Source: Criblamydia sequanensis CRIB-18 (GTDB lineage: Bacteria; Chlamydiota; Chlamydiia; Chlamydiales; Criblamydiaceae). Taken from it: a DNA stretch of 64,000 bases. Positions 25,622 to 33,128 of the stretch are shown in pieces. The notes below the pieces were generated by a model, which did not search any database, was not told where the DNA came from, and was given only the letters and a program-made list of their open reading frames with translations. Every line of letters starts with the position of its first letter. Positions within the stretch are counted from its first letter, which is position 1. The DNA lies in NCBI RefSeq assembly GCF_000750955.1, contig NZ_CCEJ010000008.1, positions 62,001-126,000 of the forward strand, written 5' to 3'. The position numbers were made by a program, and so were the translations under genes.

Positions 25622-26554
25622 ATGATTTTTTTAGTTTTTTTACTTTATGCCCTTTTTGGAAGTATTTTTACGATTGCAAAAGTAGGCCTTGAGTACACTA
25701 CCCCCCTTTTCTTTGTGGGCTCCCGAATGTTTGTTGCCGGGATTTGCATTTTGACTTATGCCTACTTTAAGGAACCGACAAAGTTTTGGAGTAATTTTAG
25801 AAACGGATCCACCATCCTAAAGCTTGGTTTTTTTAACATTTACCTAACGAATGTCTTTGAGTTTTGGGGTTTGCAGTACCTAACTTCATTTAAAACCTGT
25901 TTCATTTATAGTTTGTCCCCCTTTCTTTCCGCCCTATTTTCCTATTTTATATTTTCAGAGAGACTCACCTCTCGCAAATGGCTTGGATTTGCAGTCGGCA
26001 TTTTTGGTTTTGTTCCTATTTTAATGGCTCAAGGACAAGGGGAAGATCTTGCGGGACAGCTTTTTGTTTTTTCCTGGGCTGAACTTTCTGTTCTTGCCGC
26101 CACTATTACAAGCGTTTATGGATGGATCCTGCTAAGATTGCTTGTCAATGAGAAAGGCCACTCGCCCTTTATTGTAAACGGCCTAAGCATGGTTTTTGGG
26201 GGAGCTTTAGCGCTTTTGCACTCTTTTTTTACGGAAGCCTGGGATCCAATTCCTGTGACAGAATTCCTGCCGTTTGCTGAGGCTGCTATCGGCCTAATGA
26301 TTATTTCCAATTTTATCTGCTATAATCTTTATGGCTTTTTACTGAAGCGCTTTTCAGCCACCTTTATGTCTTTTGCCGGTTTTACAACGCCTGTTTTTGC
26401 AGCCCTCAATGGCTTTATATTTTTAAATGAAACCATTACTTTGCCTTTTGTTTTTTCAATGGTTCTTGTTTTTGCCGGCCTTACAGTCTTTTATCAGGAT
26501 GAGCTCCAAAAAGAGCCTCTATTTCAAAAGATACCGGAAAAACTTCCTTCTTAA
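25622..26554 (+). CDS. EamA/DMT superfamily transporter (possible SAM transporter)
   Basis: The 310-residue protein has ten predicted membrane helices in two repeats: MIFLVFLLYALFGSIFTIAK onward in the first half, ISNFICYNLYGFLLKRFSAT in the second. This is the drug/metabolite transporter plan. In Chlamydia a ten-helix DMT protein imports S-adenosylmethionine from the host; the KVGLEYTTPLFFVGSRMF region here is compatible with that group. SAM transport is a hypothesis based on family and host lifestyle. Confidence 0.75.
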   Translation: MIFLVFLLYALFGSIFTIAKVGLEYTTPLFFVGSRMFVAGICILTYAYFKEPTKFWSNFRNGSTILKLGFFNIYLTNVFEFWGLQYLTSFKTCFIYSLSPFLSALFSYFIFSERLTSRKWLGFAVGIFGFVPILMAQGQGEDLAGQLFVFSWAELSVLAATITSVYGWILLRLLVNEKGHSPFIVNGLSMVFGGALALLHSFFTEAWDPIPVTEFLPFAEAAIGLMIISNFICYNLYGFLLKRFSATFMSFAGFTTPVFAALNGFIFLNETITLPFVFSMVLVFAGLTVFYQDELQKEPLFQKIPEKLPS

Positions 26555-26866
26555 TTATTTATAAAAAAGAAGAAGGAATGTTTTTAAATTTGGTTAAAGA
26601 ATAATGTAAGAAATCAGCAAAGTTATTTATATTGCTTTAGCTTCTTTGCCTTCCTGACCGGTCTCTTCAAAAGCTTGTTTTTTTTTCGAAATGCGTAATT
26701 AAGAAATTTACACAAATTTTTTTCTTCACAAAAATAGCCTTTGTACAATATGACTAAAAAAGTATAACCTGCTAAGTAAGCAAGAGTTAGTTGGAAGTAA
26801 GTTTTTTAAATACCTGATTTAAAATAACTTGTACGTTAATAATAAGAGTTTAAGGAGGTCTTGCTA
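26555..26866. other. Intergenic region before the TPR membrane protein gene
   Basis: About 310 bp with no credible gene. It contains TAAGGAGGT at 26851-26859, an almost perfect ribosome-binding site that fixes the start of the next gene at ATG 26867. No clear promoter or repeat was found. Confidence 0.5.
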
Positions 26867-27910
26867 ATGGTGGCCTCAAGAGTTGAAGGAGAGGACCTCT
26901 TCTTCATTAATAAAGAAATCTATCATGAAGAATTAAATAAAGTTATACAGTCCGTCCTGCCTAAATTTGATCGGATTGCAAAAAACTTCTTTTTAATAAA
27001 CCTTTGCTTTTGGCTTTTAATCGGAGTTGAAATTAGCGTACTGCTTATTTTCTTTTCCTGGTTTTTGAAATCCTCTCTTGTAGCTCTTGGTATTTCTGCT
27101 GTTTTCCTAACGATCTTCACCTACTTTATCCTCAGGATGTATTTTATTTCTAAAAAACCGGAGCAATACGAGGATTTTTTAGAAAGGTATACAAGAGGTG
27201 CGAAATCGGTCATCAAATATCGGGATGGCATCCCCGAACATCATTTTGCGTTAGCGGCATCTTACTCAAAGCTTGCGTCTGCCCTTCACGATAGAGAATA
27301 CACTTTCTTTAAGCCCCCTTTTGGGCTTTATGCCATCTCTCCAACTCTTGAAAAAATCAGCTGCTCAAGTTTCTGGCGCGATTTTCATTGCATGAAGGAG
27401 CTTTTATTGAAAAGCTGCATTGAAGAGCATCACAAAGTGGTTCAGTGCGAGCCAACAAGCCTTGAAGTCCATGCCGCGTTAGCAAATGCTTACGTTCAGC
27501 TTTCAACGCTATATGTCGATCCTCGAAAAACTGAAACTTTCGATGAGGACCGCTGGATTCCTTCCAACAAATTTGATGATGAACAAAAAGAAAAATTTCA
27601 ATATGCCGCTCTCAAGGCCGTTGAAGAGTTCAAAATCTTAAATCATTTTGCTCCGAATGATCCTTGGATTCACTCGCAGCTTGCTTATAGCTATCATGAC
27701 CTTGAGATGCCGGAAGAGGAAATTAAAGAATATGAAGCTATTTTGAAGCTTCGTCCTGACGACAAAGAGACTCAATTTAAATTAGGCAAGCTGTATTTCA
27801 GCCAAGGCTATGCTGCCAAAGGCCTTAGAATTTATGAAGATTTGAGAAGAACAAACTTCAAAAAGGCCGAAGAGCTCCTTGAAAGTTACGGAAACAATCT
27901 TCAATTTTAA
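26867..27910 (+). CDS. TPR-containing membrane protein
   Basis: The 347-residue protein has two adjacent membrane helices (about residues 43-65 and 68-90: FFLINLCFWLLIGVEISVLL, then SSLVALGISAVFLTIFTYFI) and a large cytoplasmic helical part. Tetratricopeptide-type repeats are visible in FALAASYSKLASAL, VHAALANAYVQLSTLY, IHSQLAYSYHDLEMPEEEI and TQFKLGKLYFSQGYAAKGL. The strong AAGGAGG places the start at ATG 26867 rather than TTG 26861. It may scaffold protein complexes at the inner membrane. No specific family name is justified. Confidence 0.7.
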   Translation: MVASRVEGEDLFFINKEIYHEELNKVIQSVLPKFDRIAKNFFLINLCFWLLIGVEISVLLIFFSWFLKSSLVALGISAVFLTIFTYFILRMYFISKKPEQYEDFLERYTRGAKSVIKYRDGIPEHHFALAASYSKLASALHDREYTFFKPPFGLYAISPTLEKISCSSFWRDFHCMKELLLKSCIEEHHKVVQCEPTSLEVHAALANAYVQLSTLYVDPRKTETFDEDRWIPSNKFDDEQKEKFQYAALKAVEEFKILNHFAPNDPWIHSQLAYSYHDLEMPEEEIKEYEAILKLRPDDKETQFKLGKLYFSQGYAAKGLRIYEDLRRTNFKKAEELLESYGNNLQF

Positions 27911-27913
27911 TAA

Positions 27914-28037
27914 TAGACTTCTTTCGAAACTCGCTTTGATTGGAAGAATAGGTTATCTTATGCTTTCAAAATTTATCAAAAAATTTGCATAAAACCAGCC
28001 CATTCTTCCAATCAAAGCGAGTTTCGAAAGAAGTCTA
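27914..28037. mobile_element. MITE-like element with perfect 36-bp inverted repeats
   Basis: Arms 27914-27949 and 28002-28037 are exact reverse complements over 36 bp, beginning TAGACTTCTTTCGAAACTCG. The 52-bp middle has no ORF. The element has TA at both tips, as for IS630/Tc1-mariner type insertions, and is 124 bp long. A diverged copy lies at 30215-30375 with 27 bp of the middle in opposite orientation. Confidence 0.75.
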
Positions 28038-28295
28038 ATAAATTCATTATTTCAAAATAGTCTAACCTTATCCATCATTTTGAAAAACAGCAGTTCAGCT
28101 CTTTCATCTTAAGAATAAAAATCACTCATGAAAGCTCATAAAGAATTTGCTTTTAAAAAATAAAGTTGTTAACTCGTGTATCATAAATGGTATTGTAATT
28201 AAAGTTCTTGATTTCAACGCTAAATCATTTGCTTTTAAAGAAGTGCTTTTTGAAATCAAAATAGGAATAGAAAAAAAATTCCTGAGGTGGAGAGT

Positions 28296-30134
28296 ATGGA
28301 AGATCCGGTTGCAAAAGAAGAGGCAAAAACCCCAAAAAAGAAAAGCAGATATCCTTTTTGGCTGCTCGCTCTTTTGATCGTTTGCTTTGGGGGTTTTATT
28401 GCTCTACTTTTAAAACCGGATAATAAAACACCTGCTTCAAGCCTTGTTTTAAATCAGCTTGAGGCTATCAAAAACAAAAACTACACTGAGGCCTACTACG
28501 CCTTTACCTCAAAAGAATTTCAAAAAAAATACCCTCTTAGCGCTTTTAATCAAACGATCAAAAGCCATCCTTTGATCACTCTTCCAATAAATGTTGAAGT
28601 CGATAAAGTTGAGGAAACACCGAAGCATTCCGCTGTTGAAGTTTCACTTTCAGATAAGCAAGGGTTAGCTTTAACTCTAAGATACCTTCTATCTAAAGAA
28701 AATGACGAATGGAAAGTGTCGGATTGGTCTATTGATAATATGAGCGGCACTCTTTTCGAAGACAAAGAAAGCGCGAAAATCAGGCAATCGATTTTAAGCT
28801 ATATCAAAGACCTTGAAAAAGATGACCTCGACAAAGCTTACTATGACCATTCAACAAAGGCCTTAAGGGATTCGGCAAGCCTTGAGCAGTACCGCAACTT
28901 GATAAAAAAATACCCGATCTTAAAAGATCAGGGTGCGCTAAGAATCAGGGATATTGCCATCCACGAAGGGCAAGCGACTATTGAACTTGAGCCTAAAGCT
29001 TCCTCCCAAATTCATATTTTGATAGAAATGCTTTATCAAAATGGAGCTTGGCTTGTAGATAATATTCATATTGTGGACCCGCAAGCAGAAGGAAAGAGCG
29101 CATCTGATATAGATGGCAAAACTTTAAGCCGCGCTTTAAACCAGCATCTCTCCCTGATAAAAGAGGGTCAAATTGAAGAGGCCTATATGATGCTCTCAAA
29201 TGGATTTAAATTTGCCACCTCACTTGATGAATTTACCCTTTTTCTTCATGCCTATCCTTTTATCCAAAAACACAACAGCGTCGCATTTAACGAATATTTT
29301 GATGGCGGCCTTGGAAAAATAAGAGCGGGCATGAAAACAGGCAATAAAACTAATCTTGTAGACTACACTCTAGCCTTGGAGGATGGCGATTGGAAGATTT
29401 GGGGATTTGAAGTTTTATCTGAAAATCAAGCGGTAAGAGATAAAGTATTTAATTGGCAACCGGTATTAGAGACCATTCAGGGTCAAAAAAATGCCATAAA
29501 AATGGGCTCTTTCCATAAAGCTTATGTTGACTTTACAGCTGCTAAATTTAGAGAGTCCACCTCATTTGCAGAGTTTGTTGATTTTCTTAAGACCCACCCA
29601 TTTTTTAAAAAAATGTCAGAGGGAAAAATCAAAAGCAAAGGTTTTGAAAATAATGTTGCCATCATTTTGGAAGAATTTTCAGAGCCTAATGGGGAAGTTA
29701 GAGTGGTTGAATACCATCTTGTTAAAGAAAGCGGTGAATGGAAAATTTTAACCATGAAAACCCACTATGACAATGAAACGGGCGCAAATACAACACCTCC
29801 GACCACTATCACCTCTTTAAAAATCGGGTTAGACCCCCCATTTGAAGGGAAATTAAAGGGTCATTCCTCTATTTTGCCTTCCATTGCAGGTCCGCTTTAC
29901 GGCCTTCTCAATCTTAAAAATGCCAGGCCTTTTGAAAGAATTGAAATTTCTTTAAAGCATGAAGAGACAGAATCTCCAACAAGACACTTCTCTTTATTGC
30001 TCCCTAATGCCGGCGATGTTATTTTGCCGCTTGTTTTTAGCTCGCCTGAAGGTTTTTGGCCGACCGGGCACTATACGGTAGAAATTTTCTTGCTCAACGG
30101 AGAAAAAGAATTTTTCGCTTTCCAGATCAAATAA
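28296..30134 (+). CDS. Membrane-anchored protein with four DUF4864-like repeats
   Basis: The ATG at 28296 follows GAGGTGGAG and gives 612 residues; a GTG at 28287 is less likely. A basic N-terminus is followed by one membrane helix (about residues 22-40, WLLALLIVCFGGFIALLL). Four tandem units of ~110 residues follow, each with a helix such as AIKNKNYTEAYYAFTSKEF, DLEKDDLDKAYYDHSTKAL, LIKEGQIEEAYMMLSNGF or AIKMGSFHKAYVDFTAAKF, then [ST]-x(3)-F/Y-x(4)-x-x-P and strands ending in W-K/V. This resembles DUF4864 and other NTF2-like modules. A C-terminal beta domain closes the chain. It probably faces the periplasm; the function is unknown. Confidence 0.75.
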   Translation: MEDPVAKEEAKTPKKKSRYPFWLLALLIVCFGGFIALLLKPDNKTPASSLVLNQLEAIKNKNYTEAYYAFTSKEFQKKYPLSAFNQTIKSHPLITLPINVEVDKVEETPKHSAVEVSLSDKQGLALTLRYLLSKENDEWKVSDWSIDNMSGTLFEDKESAKIRQSILSYIKDLEKDDLDKAYYDHSTKALRDSASLEQYRNLIKKYPILKDQGALRIRDIAIHEGQATIELEPKASSQIHILIEMLYQNGAWLVDNIHIVDPQAEGKSASDIDGKTLSRALNQHLSLIKEGQIEEAYMMLSNGFKFATSLDEFTLFLHAYPFIQKHNSVAFNEYFDGGLGKIRAGMKTGNKTNLVDYTLALEDGDWKIWGFEVLSENQAVRDKVFNWQPVLETIQGQKNAIKMGSFHKAYVDFTAAKFRESTSFAEFVDFLKTHPFFKKMSEGKIKSKGFENNVAIILEEFSEPNGEVRVVEYHLVKESGEWKILTMKTHYDNETGANTTPPTTITSLKIGLDPPFEGKLKGHSSILPSIAGPLYGLLNLKNARPFERIEISLKHEETESPTRHFSLLLPNAGDVILPLVFSSPEGFWPTGHYTVEIFLLNGEKEFFAFQIK

Positions 30135-30214
30135 AGAAAAATTTAAGAAAACATTCCAAAAGAAGTAAAGACTTGAGGCTTGCCGATAAGTCTTAAAGCC
30201 ATTAAACTCTTTAA

Positions 30215-30375
30215 TAGACTTCTTTCGAAAGTCGTTTTGATTGGAAAATAGTCTAGTTTCCTTGCAAATTTTTTGATAAATTTTGAAAGCTTTTAAAGCT
30301 TATGCTTGAAAGATTTAGCAAAAAAAGATGTCAATAGCAGCTAATACAATTGAATGGAGTTTTGAAAAAAGTCTA
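30215..30375. mobile_element. Diverged MITE-like copy
   Basis: The left end TAGACTTCTTTCGAAAGTCG matches the arm of the 27914 element with a few changes, and the right end closes with AAAAAAGTCTA. Bases 30264-30290 are an exact 27-nt reverse complement of 27962-27988 in the first copy. This copy is longer (161 bp) and its right arm is degenerate, so it is older. Confidence 0.65.
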
Positions 30376-30454
30376 GTAACCTGAATTTCAAGAAAGTTTA
30401 AGGTAAACCTATCTTATTAAAATCTCCTTTTAAATCCTACGGTCTATCGGAAGT

Positions 30455-30979
30455 ATGCTGAAAAATTACATAAAATTTTTTCTCCTGTTCGCTTTAAATT
30501 TTCTTCCCTTGATTTCAGTTGGAGCGGAACAAAATTTTGATACTGTCGGAGTTCTTGTGGCTGGGGGGGGGGGGGGGTTGAGTCTCCGCAAAGGAAAAAT
30601 TGATAAAGCCTATAGCTTAACTTCTTATGAATTTCAAAATGAGACCGGCATAGATGAATTTGTGGAATTTGTTAAATCGCATGATGTTTTAAATGAAAAT
30701 CAATCGATAGCTCTCGGAAAGTTAGCTATTGTTGAAAAAACAGCTCAATATGAAGGGCTTTTAACAAGCCAGCAAGATAAAGAGATGATTGTTCAATACG
30801 ATCTTGTAAAGCAAGGCCCGGACTGGAAAATAAGGTCGATTCTACTCTTGGAAATTCCAAAGGAAAAGGAAGTCGTTATCCCTGCAATAGAAACGGATCT
30901 TTGCACAAAATGTCAGAATCCGAATTGCAAAAGAAGAAAGCAAGGTCTATTCAAACAGCTTATAGGCCGATTTTTTTAG
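30455..30979 (+). CDS. Exported single-repeat DUF4864-like protein with poly-G tract
   Basis: The 174-residue product has a signal peptide (MLKNYIKFFLLFALNFLPLISVGA). Residues ~42-140 form one unit like those in the upstream four-repeat protein (GKIDKAYSLTSYEFQNETGIDEFVEFVKSH and a closing DWKIRSI strand). A run of fifteen G bases at 30563-30577 encodes Gly37-Gly41 early in the mature protein. Loss or gain of one G would shift the frame, so the gene is a phase-variation candidate; it is in frame here. The C-terminus holds CTKCQNPNC, a possible metal knuckle, and a basic tail. Role unknown. Confidence 0.7.
   Translation: MLKNYIKFFLLFALNFLPLISVGAEQNFDTVGVLVAGGGGGLSLRKGKIDKAYSLTSYEFQNETGIDEFVEFVKSHDVLNENQSIALGKLAIVEKTAQYEGLLTSQQDKEMIVQYDLVKQGPDWKIRSILLLEIPKEKEVVIPAIETDLCTKCQNPNCKRRKQGLFKQLIGRFF
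30563..30577 (+). repeat. Homopolymer (G)15 within a coding sequence
   Basis: Fifteen consecutive G bases stand out in AT-rich DNA, 109 bases after the start codon. Such tracts slip during replication and switch genes on and off; similar poly-G runs control some chlamydial pmp genes. Confidence 0.95.
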
Positions 30980-30991
30980 GAAATGATATTC

Positions 30992-31573
30992 ATGAGAATT
31001 ATCGCCGGAAACTTAAAAAACAGGGTTTTGAAGTCTCCTAAAGGGAAAAAAACAAGACCCACAACCGGATTATTAAGAGAGGCTGTTTTTAGCATTTTGC
31101 AAAATGACATAGAGGGAGCTGTCTTCTTAGACCTATTTGCCGGAACCGGTGCAATGGGCTTTGAAGCCCTTTCACGGGGTGCTAAAAAAGCTTATTTTGT
31201 TGAATCCGATCGCGACGCTTTCTTTTGTTTAAAAGAAAACAGCTTGGAGCTCGACTTAAAAGAACAAGTGTCCTTAATTAAAGCAAGCGCTTTTAAGGCC
31301 ATGGATCAATTTTCAAAAGAGGCCCTAAGTTTTGATATTATTTATATCGACCCTCCCTATGGTGAAGAGGTTTGGCATTCCGGGGAAAAGAAGCCTCTGG
31401 CATTAAGAGTGGTAGAATCTCTTTTCAAGCTCTCTCTTTTAAAAGAAAATGGTTTCTTGTTTTTGGAAGAAGGTGAAAAGACTTTCCTTGATGAAGCGGC
31501 CTTAGCTGATTTACCCTTGGTTCAAAAGCGTAAATATGGCAAGAGCGTTCTTTATATTTTTAGGAAAACTTAG
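30992..31573 (+). CDS. rsmD: 16S rRNA (guanine966-N2)-methyltransferase
   Basis: RsmD methylates G966 of 16S rRNA during ribosome assembly, using S-adenosylmethionine. The N-terminus MRIIAGNLKNRVLKSPKGKKTRPTT is the family start, the SAM site is FLDLFAGTGAMGFEALSRGA, and the catalytic IDPPYGEE motif (N/D-PPY) is present near residue 115. The ATG at 30992 matches the family better than the in-frame ATG at 30983. It ends 1 bp before the stop of a convergent zinc-ribbon gene. Confidence 0.92.
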   Translation: MRIIAGNLKNRVLKSPKGKKTRPTTGLLREAVFSILQNDIEGAVFLDLFAGTGAMGFEALSRGAKKAYFVESDRDAFFCLKENSLELDLKEQVSLIKASAFKAMDQFSKEALSFDIIYIDPPYGEEVWHSGEKKPLALRVVESLFKLSLLKENGFLFLEEGEKTFLDEAALADLPLVQKRKYGKSVLYIFRKT

Positions 31574-31574
31574 G

Positions 31575-31871
31575 TTATTCCTTAAATAGATCGTCAAACC
31601 TTGATTTGGCTTTTTGCTTGTCAGAGCGGGTTTCCTCCGCATTTAAAATAAAATCCTCACAAAGATTAGACTTTGACCTATCGCGTACATATTCTGTAAA
31701 AGGGATCTTGCAATCATTTGGAAGGCCAATTTTATAGTTTTTACAGTTTTCGCAAGAGTGAATGTCTATTTTACAGTTTGGACAAACGGCTCTAAAAGGC
31801 ACTCTGCCGTCGATCAGCTCTTCTTGAATAGAATGGAGGCATTTAAAACATAGAGAATTTGCTTTACTCAT
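31575..31871 (-). CDS. Small zinc-ribbon-like protein
   Basis: The 98-residue protein has cysteines in pairs: CFKC at 8-11, CPNC at 30-33, then SCENC at about 39-43, and further Cys at 53 and 71. It probably binds one or two zinc ions. A charged tail follows (RSDKQKAKSRFDDLFKE). It overlaps the end of the TPR gene by 8 bp, so it is the last gene of the operon PatZ-TPR-ribbon. No enzymatic motif is seen. A regulatory or adapter role is a guess. Confidence 0.65.
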   Translation of the reverse strand: MSKANSLCFKCLHSIQEELIDGRVPFRAVCPNCKIDIHSCENCKNYKIGLPNDCKIPFTEYVRDRSKSNLCEDFILNAEETRSDKQKAKSRFDDLFKE

Positions 31872-33114
31872 CTAGATTCGAATCTTTATCTGTTTTTTTA
31901 GGAGTTAAGTCAGAGGCTTTATTTAAATAAGCTTCCGCTTCCTTCATATTTTGTTCTTTTAAGGCAATTTTATTTCCCAATAAATAAAGTTTAGCACTAT
32001 TTGGCATTATTTCGATGGCTTTATTGAGGGATTCTTTGGCTTTTTCTATTTGGTTGTTTTTTAAAAAAAGCAATGCAAGCTGCTCATAAATTTCAGGGTT
32101 GTCGCTCTCGAATTTTAAAGCTTTTTGAAGGGTTTCTAAAGCTTCATTGAAATTATTATGTTCGTCTTCTAAAAGAGCTTTTATATGATAGCCTGTCCAT
32201 TCGGCAGGGTTGAGCTTATGAAGTGTCGTGATCGAGTTTTCAGTTTCTCCCAAGTCATTATTCAAATAACTATAAAGAACTTTTAAACGCCACCATTCCG
32301 GAATTTGTGAGGCCTCATCCGCCGTTTCCGCCAAATAGATCGAAGCTTTGGAAAGAAGGGCTTTAGAGTCATTGACGCTCCCTTTTTTGGAATAGAAGAT
32401 GGAAAGCTCAAGCAAAATTCGGAGGTAATCAAGCTTAGCTTCCAACGGCGCATTTTCTCGGCTTAAAAAATCTTCATAAAGCGCTTTTTGACCTTTGATA
32501 ATATCCTCTCTTCCTTCAAATTTCTTAAAGAAATTTAGGGGCCGCGAATCATTTGGAAGGGCAATAGCTGCTTTTTCAGCTAGATCGAAAGCTTCCTCAT
32601 TATTAGAAAGCCTCATTAAATAATAAGCTATGGCAAGCTTTACTAAGGGATCCTCTTTTATAGGTTCTTTTAGACTTCCTAAAAGGGATTCAATAGCCGG
32701 ATAATCCTTTAAGGCTAGAAAAGCATATATAAGCAAAGAGGTTTGAGTTCCGTTTAACTTGCTTTGGTCAATTTTGCCAAGAAAAGATTTAGCTTTTGCA
32801 TTTTCATTTAATTTAGCAAGAAGCGTTGCGCATTCAATTTTGGCAGATAAGCCTAAATGATCTTTTAAACAAGATAGAGCCTGAATTTTAGCCTCATCAA
32901 ACTGTCCTCTGTTGAAAAGACTTAATGGGTAGTAGCTAAAAAACGCTTTTTTTTGATTCGGCGGCAAGCTTTCAAATTTTGAAAGAATCAAATCAAAACG
33001 ATGAAGCTCTTTTAGCGAATTGAATTCTTTCCTTATTTCTTTTTCATCATGCGATGACTTTTCATCTATAAGGTTCATGCTTTTAGGGAGGCTTTCGTCT
33101 AAAAAAACCGGCAT
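31864..33114 (-). CDS. TPR-repeat protein
   Basis: The 416-residue soluble protein consists mainly of helix-turn-helix repeats of ~34 residues. The clearest are near the C-terminus: GYHIKALLEDEHNNFNEALE, PEIYEQLALLFLKNNQIEKA and AKLYLLGNKIALKEQNMKEA, each with the TPR consensus residues. There is no signal peptide. It lies 14 bp after the PatZ-like gene and overlaps the zinc-ribbon gene. It is presumably a protein-protein scaffold; the partner is unknown. Confidence 0.75.
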   Translation of the reverse strand: MPVFLDESLPKSMNLIDEKSSHDEKEIRKEFNSLKELHRFDLILSKFESLPPNQKKAFFSYYPLSLFNRGQFDEAKIQALSCLKDHLGLSAKIECATLLAKLNENAKAKSFLGKIDQSKLNGTQTSLLIYAFLALKDYPAIESLLGSLKEPIKEDPLVKLAIAYYLMRLSNNEEAFDLAEKAAIALPNDSRPLNFFKKFEGREDIIKGQKALYEDFLSRENAPLEAKLDYLRILLELSIFYSKKGSVNDSKALLSKASIYLAETADEASQIPEWWRLKVLYSYLNNDLGETENSITTLHKLNPAEWTGYHIKALLEDEHNNFNEALETLQKALKFESDNPEIYEQLALLFLKNNQIEKAKESLNKAIEIMPNSAKLYLLGNKIALKEQNMKEAEAYLNKASDLTPKKTDKDSNLDE

Positions 33115-33128
33115 GGAATAAGCCCTCT

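Noticed and set aside
27950-28001. Middle part of the MITE-like element as a CRISPR repeat or small RNA
   Set aside because: Only two copies, in opposite orientation, without regular spacers; better explained as a mobile element.
28147-28377. A 76-codon plus-strand ORF before the four-repeat gene
   Set aside because: It overlaps the start of a well-supported gene with a good ribosome site, and its protein is Lys-rich with no family signal.
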